A DNA stretch of 64,000 nt. Origin: Phytobacter ursingii. Lineage in GTDB: Bacteria > Pseudomonadota > Gammaproteobacteria > Enterobacterales > Enterobacteriaceae. Both the position numbers and the translations under genes were made by a program. The notes under the pieces were generated by a model, which did not search any database, was not told the origin of the DNA, and saw only the letters and a list, made by a program, of their open reading frames with translations. This document shows, in pieces, positions 33,992-44,245 of the stretch; position 1 is the first letter of the stretch; every line of letters begins with the position of its first letter. The DNA lies in contig CABDWT010000016.1 of NCBI GenBank assembly GCA_901456055.1, positions 248,001 through 312,000 on the forward strand, read 5' to 3'.

Positions 33992-34636
33992 ATGGAAAAA
34001 GAAGAACGTAGACCATATCCACCCGTTAACTTTACCGGCGAAAACTGGTTGCCTTATACACGCATCATTCCAGCTACTGAAATCAGTGAATGGGTAAATC
34101 GTCATATTCTTTTCGGTGAAGGCCGCCTCCATAACCCTGACCATGAGCATCTCACAAATGCGCTTGCTGACGCTGATATAGCTTTCATGTGGGCATCATC
34201 TTCTTTCGCCAAAAAAGGCCGCACAGTGCTGGGACAGTGCGAAGAAGTGATGATGCGAGCCGGTGGCTGGCAGAAGGCACGCATGGAACAGCAGATGCAT
34301 GAATGGTTCGGTCGCATACCGAAATATATCATTACCCTGGCTGCTGACTACTGCGAGCAATGCAACGATCTGGAATTCTGCGCACTGGTAGAGCATGAGC
34401 TTTACCACATCAGCCAGGCCACTGATGACTTTGGCGCGCCGAAGTTCAACAAAGAGACCGGACAGCCAGTGCTTAAACTGCGCGGCCATGACGTCGAAGA
34501 GTTCGTTGGCGTGGTTCGTCGCTACGGTGCAAGTCGCGATGTACAGGAACTGGTGGATGCAGCAAATCAACCTGCGGAGGTTGCACATATCGATGTTGCC
34601 AGAGCGTGCGGGACGTGCATGCTGAGGCTGGCATAA
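33992..34636 (+). CDS. putative phage metallopeptidase (214 aa)
   Basis: Contains EHELYHI (about 133-139), an HExxH-type zinc-binding motif, within a domain I recall as the phage putative metallopeptidase family that sits next to terminase genes. No signal peptide. The ATG at 33992 is used (AGGA upstream). Role unknown; possibly head maturation or host takeover. Confidence 0.78.
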   Translation: MEKEERRPYPPVNFTGENWLPYTRIIPATEISEWVNRHILFGEGRLHNPDHEHLTNALADADIAFMWASSSFAKKGRTVLGQCEEVMMRAGGWQKARMEQQMHEWFGRIPKYIITLAADYCEQCNDLEFCALVEHELYHISQATDDFGAPKFNKETGQPVLKLRGHDVEEFVGVVRRYGASRDVQELVDAANQPAEVAHIDVARACGTCMLRLA

Positions 34637-34667
34637 ATTCAGGACTGGTCAGGACGGATGGTGAGTT

Positions 34668-35141
34668 ATGGCGGCATTAAAACCAGAGATTAAAGCCTTC
34701 ATAGTTCAATCGGTTGCGTGCTTTGACACTCCCTCGCAAGTGGTCGAGTCCGTCCTGAAAGAATTTGGTATTCAGATTACCCGTCAACAGGTTGAGCAAA
34801 ACGATCCAACGAAGGTTAGCGGAAAAGGACTGGCTAAAAAGTGGAGCGACCTTTTCAACACTACGCGTGAGCGCTTCCTGAACGAAATTTCCGATATCCC
34901 GATCGCCAACAAGGCTTATCGCCTGCGCGCGCTCAACCGAATGGCTATGACCACGGAAGGGATGAAGAACTTCGGTATGACAGCCCAACTACTCGAACAG
35001 GCCGCAAAAGAAGTCGGCGACGCCTATACCAATAAATTGAAGGTTGAGAGCACAGGGAAAGATGGCGGCCCGATCAAAACTGAAACAACCAATTTGACAC
35101 CACAGGAAGCAGCTGAGGTTTACAAAAAAATGATGGGTTAA
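34668..35141 (+). CDS. DUF2280 protein, terminase-small-subunit-like
   Basis: 157 aa. The N-terminal helix-turn-helix-like part (CFDTPSQVVESVLKEFGIQI then TRQQVEQNDP) and its position directly before the large terminase suggest the DNA-recognition small subunit. Ends with a conserved LTPQEAAEVYKKMM helix that may contact TerL. A minus-strand moron separates it from terL. Confidence 0.8.
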   Translation: MAALKPEIKAFIVQSVACFDTPSQVVESVLKEFGIQITRQQVEQNDPTKVSGKGLAKKWSDLFNTTRERFLNEISDIPIANKAYRLRALNRMAMTTEGMKNFGMTAQLLEQAAKEVGDAYTNKLKVESTGKDGGPIKTETTNLTPQEAAEVYKKMMG

Positions 35142-35204
35142 TAAATCTTTCGCGCTAAATGCGTGTCGAGCACATTTCCGGCGATGATTGTTAAGACCAT
35201 TTTG

Positions 35205-35236
35205 AAAAAAAAGGGGGTTCCCCCCCTTATTTTTTT
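35205..35236. terminator. bidirectional terminator after the small terminase and the YodC moron
   Basis: AAGGGGG/CCCCCCTT stem with eight A on the left and seven T on the right, so it can stop transcription from both directions. The YodC stop codon lies at its right edge. Late transcription must pass it to reach terL. Confidence 0.9.
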
Positions 35237-35417
35237 ACAGAGGGTCGTTGACGATCTTCAACGTATCACCTTTGAACTCGTAATCTTTGACCTCACCATT
35301 CAAAAACCAAAGGCAACCATATGAGCCTGGATTTCTCACGCTGTGATACGAGACGGTCATTATTGGGCCACCTGATTTGAGTTGCACAACAGTTCCTACT
35401 GCTAAGTTATTTGCCAT
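35235..35417 (-). CDS. YodC-like DUF2158 protein, moron
   Basis: 60-aa protein of the same length and form as E. coli YodC: GTVVQLKSGGPIMTV, then a short Cys/Trp segment (YGCLWF) and FKGDTLKIV. Function unknown. It is the only minus-strand gene right of the immunity region, with its own terminator, the hallmark of a moron expressed from the prophage. Confidence 0.82.
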   Translation of the reverse strand: MANNLAVGTVVQLKSGGPIMTVSYHSVRNPGSYGCLWFLNGEVKDYEFKGDTLKIVNDPL

Positions 35418-35491
35418 GTGTAATCCCTCTTGATGTTAATTGGCATAGTGAATATGCGATTTACCCACAATGATTACAAGATCTTATAATT

Positions 35492-37105
35492 ATGCCGATC
35501 CCATTCCCGTTCGATTTCAAAAAACCTGATTATGGGCAAGTGTTCGAATGGCGGATGGAAAGGTTACAGCGCATACGCCAGCATCCTGAAATGCTTCCTG
35601 CACTCAGGCATTTTTACCGTGATAATCCGGCTCAATTCATCATTGACTGGGGGATGACGACCGACCCGCGCAACCTCGATTACGGCTTACCAGTCACAAT
35701 CCCGTTTCTTCTGTTTCCCCGACAAGAGGAATGGATCAACTGGATAATGGAGCGCCGCTCTAACCTTGAGCATGGGTTAACGGAAAAAAGCCGTGAAATG
35801 GGACTTAGCTGGACGTCCATCGGCCTGGCTTGCTCGCTTTGCCTGTTTAATAAAGAAATGGTGATTGGCTTCGGTTCCCGTAAGGAGGAATACGTCGACA
35901 GCACCGGCGACCCAAAAGCCCTTTTCTGGAAAGCGCGTAAATTCGTTGAAACGCTACCTGTTGAGTTTCGCGGAAAGTGGGACGAGAAAAAACACGCTCC
36001 CTATATGCGCGTCGAGTTTCCTGAGACTGGCGCTGTGCTGAAAGGCGAGGCGGGCGATAACATTGGTCGTGGTGACCGAACCACGCTCTATTTCGTAGAC
36101 GAAGCCGCGTTCCTGCAACGCCCGTTGCTGATTGACGCCGCATTATCGCAAACCACACGTTGCCGTATAGATCTTTCATCAGTCAACGGCATGAACAACC
36201 CGTTCGCTCAGAAGCGTCACAGCGGAAAAATTCCGGTATTCACATTCCACTGGCGCAGCGACCCGCGCAAGGATGACGAGTGGTACCGTAAAGAATGCGA
36301 AAAAATTGATAACCCGGTCATCGTAGCTCAGGAGCTTGATCTTAACTACCAGGCCTCGGCTGAGGGCATCCTTATCCCTTCCGAATGGGTTCAAGCTGCC
36401 GTCGATGCGCATATCAAACTTGGTATAGAGCCGACAGGGCAGCGACTTGGCGCGATGGATATTGCTGATGAAGGTAAGGATAAAAACGGTTTCTCTGCCC
36501 GCTACGGCTTCCTGTTGCAGGAGGTTGAAGAATGGTCTGGCGAGGGGAGTGATATTTACGCCTCGGTCGCTAAAGCATTCGGATTCTGTGATGACTTCGG
36601 AATCGATGAGTTTCGCTTCGATGAGGACGGCCTGGGTGCGGGTGCCCGTGGTGACGCCAGGGTAATCAACGAACATCGTCATGCTGAGGGGTTACCGCAA
36701 ATTATCGCCACCCCGTTTCGCGGTAGCGGCGCTGTATTTGATCCGGAAGATGAAGCTGTTCCCGGCGACAACGGAAAACAGGCACGTCTGAATAAAGACT
36801 TCTTTGCCAATGCCAAAGCGCAAAGCTGGTGGCACCTGAGAAAGCTTTTCCGTAACACTTTCCGCGCCCTGAGCGGGATGGATTACAACCCTGATGAAAT
36901 CATATCGATAAGCAGCACGATGAAAAATAAAGATCGCCTGCTGATGGAATTGTCTCAGCCCACCTGGTCGAAAAATGCCGTGGGAAAAATCCTCGTTGAT
37001 AAGCAGCCTGACGGCACGAAGTCACCAAACCTCGCCGACTCGGCGATGATCTGTTACGCCCCAATGGATACCGCATTCGATATCTGGAAAAAACTCGGAG
37101 AATAA
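35492..37105 (+). CDS. terminase large subunit
   Basis: 537-aa packaging motor. ATPase part: [18 protein letters not shown] is an atypical Walker A and [11 protein letters not shown] the Walker B with catalytic Glu. Nuclease part: acidic residues in [20 protein letters not shown] and PNLADSAMI. No convincing ribosome site precedes the ATG at 35492, so the start is provisional. The portal gene follows after four nt. Confidence 0.93.
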   Translation: MPIPFPFDFKKPDYGQVFEWRMERLQRIRQHPEMLPALRHFYRDNPAQFIIDWGMTTDPRNLDYGLPVTIPFLLFPRQEEWINWIMERRSNLEHGLTEKSREMGLSWTSIGLACSLCLFNKEMVIGFGSRKEEYVDSTGDPKALFWKARKFVETLPVEFRGKWDEKKHAPYMRVEFPETGAVLKGEAGDNIGRGDRTTLYFVDEAAFLQRPLLIDAALSQTTRCRIDLSSVNGMNNPFAQKRHSGKIPVFTFHWRSDPRKDDEWYRKECEKIDNPVIVAQELDLNYQASAEGILIPSEWVQAAVDAHIKLGIEPTGQRLGAMDIADEGKDKNGFSARYGFLLQEVEEWSGEGSDIYASVAKAFGFCDDFGIDEFRFDEDGLGAGARGDARVINEHRHAEGLPQIIATPFRGSGAVFDPEDEAVPGDNGKQARLNKDFFANAKAQSWWHLRKLFRNTFRALSGMDYNPDEIISISSTMKNKDRLLMELSQPTWSKNAVGKILVDKQPDGTKSPNLADSAMICYAPMDTAFDIWKKLGE

Positions 37106-37109
37106 CCGT

Positions 37110-38561
37110 ATGGCGAAGCAAACAAAACGAGTCGCCACAGCGGACTCTTACGATAACTTTGTCGCCCGAGTCGGGATGCAGCAGCCTAACCAGCACGCAG
37201 CATCCACATACAAGGCGAACTATACCAGCCGCAACCGCCTGTTGATTGAATGGGCGTATCGCTCATCGTGGATCATTGGCGTAGCCGTGGATGCTATCGC
37301 TGACGACATGACCAAAAAAGGTGTGCGCATTACCAGCGAGATAGACCCGAAGCGCCGGGGTATTCTGGAATCGAAGTTTGAAGAGCTTCAATTATGGGAT
37401 GCACTCAATGAGACGCTGAAATGGTCACGGCTTTACGGTGGTGCTGGTGCGCTGATCCTTATCGAAGGTCAGGCGCCGTTAACCCCACTCATCCTGGATA
37501 AAGTCGGTAAAGGGAGTTTTAAAGGGCTGGCTGTTCTCGATCGCTGGATGCTCAACCCGCAGTTAACGCGCCGCATTAAAACGCTTGGCCCGCACCTCGG
37601 TAAGCCTGAATTTTACGACATCGTGACGACGGCGCAGGGATTGCCCGCCTGGACGCTGCACCATTCCCGCCTGATTCGTATGGATGGCGTGAAACTTCCC
37701 TATCAGCAGAAAATCACCGAAAACGAATGGGGCATGTCCGTCGTTGAGAGAATCTTTGATCGCCTGACGTCTTATGACAGCACCAGTGTAGGTGCGGCGC
37801 AACTTGCCTATAAAGCGCATCTGCGCACGGCGAAGATTAAAAAGTTGCGTGAAATTATCGCTATGGGCGGTAAACCTTTCGAAGCGTTGCTCAAACAAAT
37901 GGATCTGGTACGCCAGTTCCAGACCAACGAGGGTATGTCGCTTTTCGACGCGGAAGATACTTTTGAAACCCACTCCTATTCATTCGCTGGTTTGTCTGAC
38001 CTTCTGAGCGAGTTCAAAGAGGACATTGCCGGGGCCGTTGGAATCCCGCTTGTACGTATGTTCCGGCAGTCGCCGAAAGGCTTCTCTACGGGTGACGCTG
38101 ACCTGGCTAACTACTACGGTGACGTGGGTACGCAACAGGAGCGCGACTTACGCCCGCATATTCGCCTGCTGTTCGATGTACTGCACCGCTCGGAGTTCGG
38201 CGAACCACTGCCGGACGATTTCACCTTTGAATTTAACCCGCTCTGGCAGATGTCGGATGTCGACCGCTCAACGGTCGCAGTGAACACGGCTAACGCGCTG
38301 GCAACGGCAGTACGCGAGCTGGGTATGCCACAGCATGCCGCGCTGACTGACTTACGCGAAATGGCAGACGTGACAGGCATCGGAGCCAGTATTTCAGACG
38401 AGGACATAAAAAATGCCAAGTCTCAGTGGGAGGAGGCTGAATCTGAAACCGAACCTCCGCCGCAAATCGGAGCGACAGTACAGAAAGAGCCTACTGGCGA
38501 TAGCCAACCAGATCGGCGAAATAGTGGCGGGTTCTTACGATGGTTCACAGGCAAGCGCTGA
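37110..38561 (+). CDS. portal protein (DUF1073 family)
   Basis: 483-aa protein forming the dodecameric vertex through which DNA enters. It has the DUF1073 layout: SRNRLLIEWAYRSSWIIGVAVDAI near the N-terminus and GIPLVRMFRQSPKGFSTGDADLANYY in the middle. Its last 149 nt overlap the head morphogenesis gene in another frame. Confidence 0.9.
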   Translation: MAKQTKRVATADSYDNFVARVGMQQPNQHAASTYKANYTSRNRLLIEWAYRSSWIIGVAVDAIADDMTKKGVRITSEIDPKRRGILESKFEELQLWDALNETLKWSRLYGGAGALILIEGQAPLTPLILDKVGKGSFKGLAVLDRWMLNPQLTRRIKTLGPHLGKPEFYDIVTTAQGLPAWTLHHSRLIRMDGVKLPYQQKITENEWGMSVVERIFDRLTSYDSTSVGAAQLAYKAHLRTAKIKKLREIIAMGGKPFEALLKQMDLVRQFQTNEGMSLFDAEDTFETHSYSFAGLSDLLSEFKEDIAGAVGIPLVRMFRQSPKGFSTGDADLANYYGDVGTQQERDLRPHIRLLFDVLHRSEFGEPLPDDFTFEFNPLWQMSDVDRSTVAVNTANALATAVRELGMPQHAALTDLREMADVTGIGASISDEDIKNAKSQWEEAESETEPPPQIGATVQKEPTGDSQPDRRNSGGFLRWFTGKR

Positions 38562-39165
38562 CAAGACGGCAAGCACGCTGGTGGATTATTCGGAACTGAT
38601 ATCTTCCTGGGCTGAAATGGTCGGCAAGAAGATGTTCGCCCAGGTCGAGCAGGAAGAGTGGAACCAGTGGCGCTCTGTGTCCGAACAAATCTCTGTCGGG
38701 TTGCGTGACGTTGTGGGTAATACGCCTGTTGGCGCTGTTGCCCGCGATATCGTAGCCCGCCAGGTTCAGTACATGAAATCGCTGCCTCTGGAGGCTGCCA
38801 GCCGCGTTTCTGAGATTCAGGCGCGAGCGATAGAGGCTGTTATTCGTGGCGAGCGCCCCGACGCGCTGTACGAAATGATTATGGCCTCCGGGGACGTTGC
38901 AGCCAGTCGGGCGCAGATGATAGCGCGTACCGAGATTGGCAGGGCTACAGGCGCACTGACGCAGGCCCGCGCGCTTTCCGTTGGCTCAGAGGGCTACTGG
39001 TGGCGTATTGAAGGGGCCGGAACGAGACCATCACATCGCAAGATGAAAGATAAGTTTGTTCGCTGGGATGACCCGCCGACCCTTGACGGCCTGACCGGGC
39101 ACGCCGGATGCCTGCCTAACTGCAAATGCTGGTCAGAGGTTCAGATACCAGAGCCGAGGAAATGA
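38413..39165 (+). CDS. Mu F-like minor head protein
   Basis: 250 aa. The C-terminal MuF region (MIARTEIGRATGALTQARAL, then HAGCLPNCKCW) is characteristic. The N-terminus is basic (RRKSERQYRKSLLAIANQI). The ATG at 38413 with GAGGA upstream lies 149 nt inside the portal gene; the N-terminal basic helix looks genuine, so the long overlap is probably real. Confidence 0.88.
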   Translation: MPSLSGRRLNLKPNLRRKSERQYRKSLLAIANQIGEIVAGSYDGSQASADKTASTLVDYSELISSWAEMVGKKMFAQVEQEEWNQWRSVSEQISVGLRDVVGNTPVGAVARDIVARQVQYMKSLPLEAASRVSEIQARAIEAVIRGERPDALYEMIMASGDVAASRAQMIARTEIGRATGALTQARALSVGSEGYWWRIEGAGTRPSHRKMKDKFVRWDDPPTLDGLTGHAGCLPNCKCWSEVQIPEPRK

Positions 39166-39166
39166 T

Positions 39167-39394
39167 ATGGCAACGCCGCCAAACAGGATTATTTCTGAGG
39201 AAATGACAGGAAACTTTAGGTTTGATGTTGGCTTTTTAAAAAGCCCCATCTTGTACGTAGAGTTAAAGCAAAAAGTTAAACGTTATTCTCCTCACTGCGA
39301 TGTAATAGAAATAACTTCATGGCAGAAGGCAACTCTGTCACAAGCCTTCGAGATCCAGTTCAGATACAACAAAAATGACATGGGCCGCCACTGA
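39167..39394 (+). CDS. hypothetical small phage protein (75 aa)
   Basis: Good ribosome site (GAGGAAATGAT) directly after the Mu F-like gene. More AT-rich than its neighbours. No domain recognised. It sits between head genes and may be a recent insertion. Confidence 0.6.
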   Translation: MATPPNRIISEEMTGNFRFDVGFLKSPILYVELKQKVKRYSPHCDVIEITSWQKATLSQAFEIQFRYNKNDMGRH

Positions 39395-39431
39395 GCGGCC
39401 TTTTTAATGCCCGCAATTCAGCAGGTAATCC

Positions 39432-40634
39432 ATGAAATATTTCTTCACTACACGCCTGGGTAACACACGTTACCAACTTGCGGACGGCTCCGTGCTGTTC
39501 AAAGACGTGCCGATTGGCCGCACAGGCGAGCAGGTCTACGGCGCGGAAGAATTGCCGGAAATTGAGCCAGACAACCAGGGATTGATCGTCGTTCGCCGGA
39601 CACCGGAAGAGGTATTCAGTGAGCGCACGATAGCCTCTTTCGAGGGTATGGCTGTCACCATCGGCCACCCCAAAAACTTCAACGGCAACATCATTTTTGT
39701 CACGCCAGCCAACTGGCGGCAACTGGCAAACGGACATATTCAGAACGTCAGACGCGGCAGTGGTGAGCAATCCGATCTGCTTTTGGCTGATGTCATCGTA
39801 AAAACACCAGAAGCCATCGAGGCGGTGGAAAACGGTGACGACGAGGTGAGCTGCGGTTACGACGCAGATTACCGACAAATCTCGCCGGGTATCGCAGAGC
39901 AATACGCGATCACCGGTAATCATCTGGCTTTAGTCCCTAACGGGCGGGCCGGTTCACGTTGCGCACTTGGAGATAGCATGCCAAACAAAGCCAAGAATTG
40001 GTGGGAGCGCCTCGTGCGCGCTCGTAAAACCAATGACGCCGCCGAAATGGCGAATCTAATCGATAACCCGCCGGACAACATGACCGGGGATGACGACGTT
40101 ACATCCTCCATGACGCCTGCCGGTGTGGTCATTAATCTTGCTCCGCAAAATCCGATGCCAGGTCCGGTATTGCCCGGTACGGGTGACGCAGAGGAAGACG
40201 TCCCAGCATGGGCGCAGGCCATCATTGCCCGTCTGGATAAGCTGGAAGGCATGGAGCGTCAGGAGCAATCGACTGGTGATGAAGATCCAGAAGAGAAAGA
40301 TGAGAAAGAAGGCAAAGTAACCGGTGATGCCGCTTACCGCGCCGACCTCATTCAACCCGGCATCCAGTTACCGGAGAAAGCGAAGCCGACAGCGTTCAAG
40401 CGCCAGGTTCTCGCGTCAGCTGATCAGTCTCTGGTGCGCTCTGTTGTCGGTGACGCCGACATCACCACACTGAAAAAAGCCACGGTTGATATGGCGTTTA
40501 ACGCTGTTTCTGAGCTGGCGAAAAACCGCAACGTCAAAACCAACGACAGCCTGCAAACGCAGACTGCCACCACTGTTAAAACCATTGCCGGCATGAATCA
40601 GGCCGCGCAGGAATTCTGGTCTAAACGAGGTTAA
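39432..40634 (+). CDS. DUF2213 prohead protease/scaffold protein
   Basis: 400 aa. The N-terminal half (about 1-180; [14 protein letters not shown], then [10 protein letters not shown] and [12 protein letters not shown]) is the DUF2213 domain, which belongs to the prohead-protease-like folds. The C-terminal half is acidic and helical like an internal scaffold. It precedes decoration and capsid genes as expected. Confidence 0.88.
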   Translation: MKYFFTTRLGNTRYQLADGSVLFKDVPIGRTGEQVYGAEELPEIEPDNQGLIVVRRTPEEVFSERTIASFEGMAVTIGHPKNFNGNIIFVTPANWRQLANGHIQNVRRGSGEQSDLLLADVIVKTPEAIEAVENGDDEVSCGYDADYRQISPGIAEQYAITGNHLALVPNGRAGSRCALGDSMPNKAKNWWERLVRARKTNDAAEMANLIDNPPDNMTGDDDVTSSMTPAGVVINLAPQNPMPGPVLPGTGDAEEDVPAWAQAIIARLDKLEGMERQEQSTGDEDPEEKDEKEGKVTGDAAYRADLIQPGIQLPEKAKPTAFKRQVLASADQSLVRSVVGDADITTLKKATVDMAFNAVSELAKNRNVKTNDSLQTQTATTVKTIAGMNQAAQEFWSKRG

Positions 40635-40637
40635 CCA

Positions 40638-41132
40638 ATGGGTAACACATTCCTTTACCGGATGCCTGCGGGCATCGCCGGGGCAATTTCTCGTCCGCAG
40701 GATCTGACGGTTGAACCTCAACTGCTGGACTCTACCAACCTGTTTTCCGCTTACGGCCTGGGCGGCAAGATTTCCTCCGGGAAGTTTGTTCCCATCGCTG
40801 CCAACGATACAGCCGCGGTGCTGGTGGGTATTTATGTTCGTCCGTATCCGACCGCCAGCCAGCCGGACAAAGTCCAGCAGGTCGGTAGCGGTAAAAACTT
40901 TACCGGGGATTGCCTGGTACGTGGCTACGTCACGGTAAATATTGGCGCTGACGCATCCAGCGTTGCATTGCACGGCCCGGTTTACATGCGCGTGGCCACG
41001 CCGTCCGCTTCCAGCCCTCTCGGCGCGTTCCTCCCTGCCGCAGATGGTTCGAATACCGTCCAGATCACTAACGCTTACTTCAATGGCCCTGGCGATACCA
41101 GCGGCAACATTGAGCTGGCCTTCAATATTTAA
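40638..41132 (+). CDS. capsid cement/decoration protein
   Basis: 164 aa, beta-rich, with no charged coiled coil; FLYRMPAGIAGAISRPQ and GDCLVRGYVTVNI are typical of phage structural cement proteins that stabilise the capsid. Located between the scaffold and the major capsid gene. Confidence 0.75.
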   Translation: MGNTFLYRMPAGIAGAISRPQDLTVEPQLLDSTNLFSAYGLGGKISSGKFVPIAANDTAAVLVGIYVRPYPTASQPDKVQQVGSGKNFTGDCLVRGYVTVNIGADASSVALHGPVYMRVATPSASSPLGAFLPAADGSNTVQITNAYFNGPGDTSGNIELAFNI

Positions 41133-41143
41133 GGAAATCGCAA

Positions 41144-42085
41144 ATGCCAATGACATTTGACCAGGCAACAGTCGACGGCACTGGTGCCTTTCTTGTCCAT
41201 GAGCTGGAGCGTCTTGATCAGACACTGAATCTGCCGCTGGTGAATTTCACCTGGTCGCGCGATATCCAGTTGCGCGAAGACGTCTCTATCGCTGATGAAA
41301 TCAGTTCGTTCACCAACACCACTTTTGCTGCTGCCGGTACGCCGAATGCCAACGGCAAAAACTGGCTGAGTAAAATCCCGACTGCGCTGGCTGGCGTTAA
41401 CGTCGACATCACAAAAACGGGCTTCCCGCTCACTTTGTGGGGCATGGAACTTGGCTGGACCGTTCCTGAATTGCAGGCTGCCGCACAGGTCGGGCGCCCA
41501 ATAGACACCCAGAAGTACGACGGGATGCAGTTGAAGTGGAACATGGACACAGACGAGCAGGTGTACACAGGTGATTCTGGTCTGAACGTTAAAGGCCTGC
41601 TGAACCTGACTCAGGTAACGCCGACCAACGCCGCCAAGACCTGGGCGACCTCAACGGCTGACGAAATCCGCGCAAGCATTAATGCCGGGTTGAGCGCAGC
41701 ATGGGCGAACTCAGCTTACTCCATGGTTCCGACTGATTTGCTGATCCCTCCGGAACAGTTCTCCCTTCTGGCGAGCACCATCGTTTCCAGCGCCGGTAAC
41801 CAGTCCCTGCTGACCTATCTGGAAACGAACACCATCGCGTATCACCAGAACGGGCGGCCTCTGAACATCCGTCCGGTGAAATGGGCGAAAGGTCGCGGCG
41901 TGTCTAACTCTGACCGTATGGCGTTCTACACCAACGACAAGAAATACGTTCGCTTCCCGATGGTCCCGCTGATGAGTGTCCCGATCCAGTATCGCGGCCT
42001 GTATCAGCTCGTTACCTACTACGGCAAGCTGGGTGCAGTTGAACCGGTATACCCGGAAACGCTGGCCTACGTAGACGGCATCTAA
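41144..42085 (+). CDS. major capsid protein (DUF2184 family)
   Basis: 313-aa head shell subunit of HK97-like fold. DUF2184 features: LVHELERLDQTLNLPLVNFT, RDIQLREDVSIADEISSF, and a C-terminal PMVPLMSVPIQYRGLYQLVTYYGKLGAVE block. Order scaffold-decoration-capsid agrees. Confidence 0.9.
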   Translation: MPMTFDQATVDGTGAFLVHELERLDQTLNLPLVNFTWSRDIQLREDVSIADEISSFTNTTFAAAGTPNANGKNWLSKIPTALAGVNVDITKTGFPLTLWGMELGWTVPELQAAAQVGRPIDTQKYDGMQLKWNMDTDEQVYTGDSGLNVKGLLNLTQVTPTNAAKTWATSTADEIRASINAGLSAAWANSAYSMVPTDLLIPPEQFSLLASTIVSSAGNQSLLTYLETNTIAYHQNGRPLNIRPVKWAKGRGVSNSDRMAFYTNDKKYVRFPMVPLMSVPIQYRGLYQLVTYYGKLGAVEPVYPETLAYVDGI

Positions 42086-42125
42086 CCCCACAGCGGCCCG
42101 TAAGGGCCGTTCATGAGGACTGGCA

Positions 42126-42407
42126 ATGAAAAAGATTTACGTACTGGCCCCGTTTAATTTCAACAACGGCAGCGAGCAGAAACATTTTGCGGTTGGCTTT
42201 CATGAAGTACCCGACGATGTGGCAGATCACTGGTTCGTCAAAGCGCACATCTCCCCTGATGGCGAAGCGCCGACCGTAGCAGATGACCCGCGCCTTGCGG
42301 AGCTGGAAGCGCAGATGGCTGACAAGGACAAAAAGATTGCGGAGCTGGAAGCGCAGATCGAGGAGCTGAAAGCCAATGCCAAAAAACCTAAGTCTTCCGA
42401 CGCCTGA
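42126..42407 (+). CDS. STY1053-like phage protein (93 aa)
   Basis: The N-terminus ([13 protein letters not shown], then [18 protein letters not shown]) matches a small family found after capsid genes; the C-terminus is a repeated ELEAQ coiled coil. Function unknown, probably a head accessory protein. Overlaps the next gene by 32 nt. Confidence 0.75.
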   Translation: MKKIYVLAPFNFNNGSEQKHFAVGFHEVPDDVADHWFVKAHISPDGEAPTVADDPRLAELEAQMADKDKKIAELEAQIEELKANAKKPKSSDA

Positions 42408-42795
42408 TTTCTTCCGGCAAACCTTCACGCAGTTCGCTAACGAAACCACTTATCCCGATCCTGCCATTCAGATGCGCCTCAATCTGGTCGACGCACTGAT
42501 GAGTGAAAGTCGCTTTGGTCCCGATGTATTTCCGTATGTCGCTTGCCTGTTTGTGGCGCATTACCTTGCGTTGTCTGCGGCAGATAACCGCTCTGCTGCC
42601 ACAGGCGGCGCTGGTGGCGTGAATACCGGGATTTTGACGGCTAAGTCCGTGGATAAAGTCAGCGCCAGCTACGACGCCAGCAACACGCTGAATCCTGATG
42701 CGGGTTTCTGGAACAACACGCGCTATGGCTCTGAGTTCTGGGAATACCTGATGATTTTCGGTGCTGGTGCTATCCAGTTGGGGATACCGGAATGA
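42376..42795 (+). CDS. DUF4054 head-tail connector protein
   Basis: 139 aa helical protein. [21 protein letters not shown] and the later [19 protein letters not shown] are typical of DUF4054. It forms part of the neck below the portal. Confidence 0.82.
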   Translation: MPKNLSLPTPDFFRQTFTQFANETTYPDPAIQMRLNLVDALMSESRFGPDVFPYVACLFVAHYLALSAADNRSAATGGAGGVNTGILTAKSVDKVSASYDASNTLNPDAGFWNNTRYGSEFWEYLMIFGAGAIQLGIPE

Positions 42796-43301
42796 AAAAC
42801 GGTCTGACGGTAACGACGGATAATGCTGATGCGGTACTGGCGGCGCTGGCGAAACTCTCCGGTATGGATGTGCTTGTCGGCATACCGGAGGGCAACGCAG
42901 CGCGCGAGGATGGCCAGTTAAACAATGCCGAAATCGGTTATCTGCAATCCACTGGCGCAACCATTGAAATTGATGGCGCAGTGGTGACGTTACCGCCCAG
43001 GCCTTTTCTGGATATCGGCATAGAAGACACGCAGGATCGCACAACGGCACACCTTAAGGCTGCCGCGCAGTATGCGCTGGAAGGTAAAGCGGAAGGTGCA
43101 GAGCGTGAGCTGGAACGCGCCGGGATTATTGCCTCTGACGGTGCAAAAGCGGTCATTGAAGCCGGTGACCGTCTCGCGCCCTTGTCTGAAAAAACCATTC
43201 AGAAACGCCGCGAGGCAAAACCGCCGATTGCTGGTGATAAACCACTTTGGGCTCATGGCTATCTGTTGCGCTCGATCACCTATGTCGTGAGGAAACAATA
43301 A
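42792..43301 (+). CDS. head-tail joining/tail completion protein (169 aa)
   Basis: Starts [20 protein letters not shown]; contains [12 protein letters not shown] and a C-terminal [15 protein letters not shown], features common in phage neck and tail-completion proteins. ATGA overlap with the DUF4054 gene; next gene start overlaps its stop. Confidence 0.7.
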   Translation: MKNGLTVTTDNADAVLAALAKLSGMDVLVGIPEGNAAREDGQLNNAEIGYLQSTGATIEIDGAVVTLPPRPFLDIGIEDTQDRTTAHLKAAAQYALEGKAEGAERELERAGIIASDGAKAVIEAGDRLAPLSEKTIQKRREAKPPIAGDKPLWAHGYLLRSITYVVRKQ

Positions 43302-43705
43302 TGCCTCTTCTCGATATGTCCGACGTCCTGATGGATCCGGATTTCCTCGACACGTCGCTGATTTGTCATCGGCAAATTCAGACGCGGGACGCCGACAATT
43401 TTCCTGTTAACACGCCGCAGGATTTCCCGTTTTCCGGGATTGTGACTGTTGACCGTTCGCTGGAAGCGAAACGCATGGCGGCAGGTCAGAACATCAACGG
43501 CGCGATTCTCATCGTGACGCAGTTCCGGCTTACCCAGGGGCAGGCGCAAACGGACACAAACCAGAGCCTTGACGCCGATATCGTGACGTACAGCGGGCGC
43601 GACTACCGCGTGACGTTTGTCGACCCGTACACGCGTTATGGTGCCGGTTTCGTTCAGGCGCATTGCGAACTGCTGGACTTTGACGGAGGTGCTCCAGTTG
43701 AGTAA
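43301..43705 (+). CDS. neck/tail-terminator region protein (134 aa)
   Basis: The ATG at 43301 overlaps the previous stop (TAATG) and has GAGGAAAC upstream. Beta-rich; DADIVTYSGRDYRVTFVDPY suggests a head-tail adaptor. Not assigned more precisely. Confidence 0.68.
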   Translation: MPLLDMSDVLMDPDFLDTSLICHRQIQTRDADNFPVNTPQDFPFSGIVTVDRSLEAKRMAAGQNINGAILIVTQFRLTQGQAQTDTNQSLDADIVTYSGRDYRVTFVDPYTRYGAGFVQAHCELLDFDGGAPVE

Positions 43706-44243
43706 CGACAGCACTGAACCGGGTTACCTGACCCCCGTCGGCTCAGAGCCTGATTATGATCAGGAACTGGAGCGGCAGATAAGCCGCTGGATTCGTGGTG
43801 TCACCGGACTTGATGCATCGGTGGTGCTTCCCCGCTGGACGGATCCGCAACAGCAAATTCCCAAAAGCGGCATTACCTGGTGTGAATTCGGCATCACGAT
43901 ATCTGACCCGGAAGATTTTCCGGCTGATGTTCAGGTTGATGAGCAGAGCCAGCAATGGGTCTGGGAAAAAGTGAACATCATTTGCTGCTTTTATGGCCCG
44001 CAGGGTAGCGCAATGGCTTCACATTTCCGCGCAGGAATGTTTGTTGAGCAAAACAATACTGCACTGCGCAGCGCTTCCGGACTGTCTTTACTGGATGCCG
44101 GGAAAATCTTCAACCTGCCCGTACTCATCAACAATCAGTGGGTACGCCGGTACGACTTAGCCGTAACGCTGTCGCGCAAAAACATCCGCACTTACAACAT
44201 CAAATCGATCATCACTCCTAACGTAGATATCACCGGAGAATAA
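43698..44243 (+). CDS. phage neck terminator-like protein (181 aa)
   Basis: TTG start chosen because GGAGG lies eight nt upstream and the frame overlaps the preceding stop (TTGAGTAA); upstream in-frame ATG codons have no ribosome site. WCEFGITISDPEDFPADVQV and NIICCFYGPQ are similar to proteins that cap contractile tails. Directly precedes the sheath gene. Confidence 0.7.
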   Translation: MSNDSTEPGYLTPVGSEPDYDQELERQISRWIRGVTGLDASVVLPRWTDPQQQIPKSGITWCEFGITISDPEDFPADVQVDEQSQQWVWEKVNIICCFYGPQGSAMASHFRAGMFVEQNNTALRSASGLSLLDAGKIFNLPVLINNQWVRRYDLAVTLSRKNIRTYNIKSIITPNVDITGE

Positions 44244-44245
44244 CC

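Noticed and set aside
42388-43050. 220-codon minus-strand frame across DUF4054 and the next gene
   Set aside because: Antisense to two well-packed late genes, without a ribosome site, and of unusual composition.
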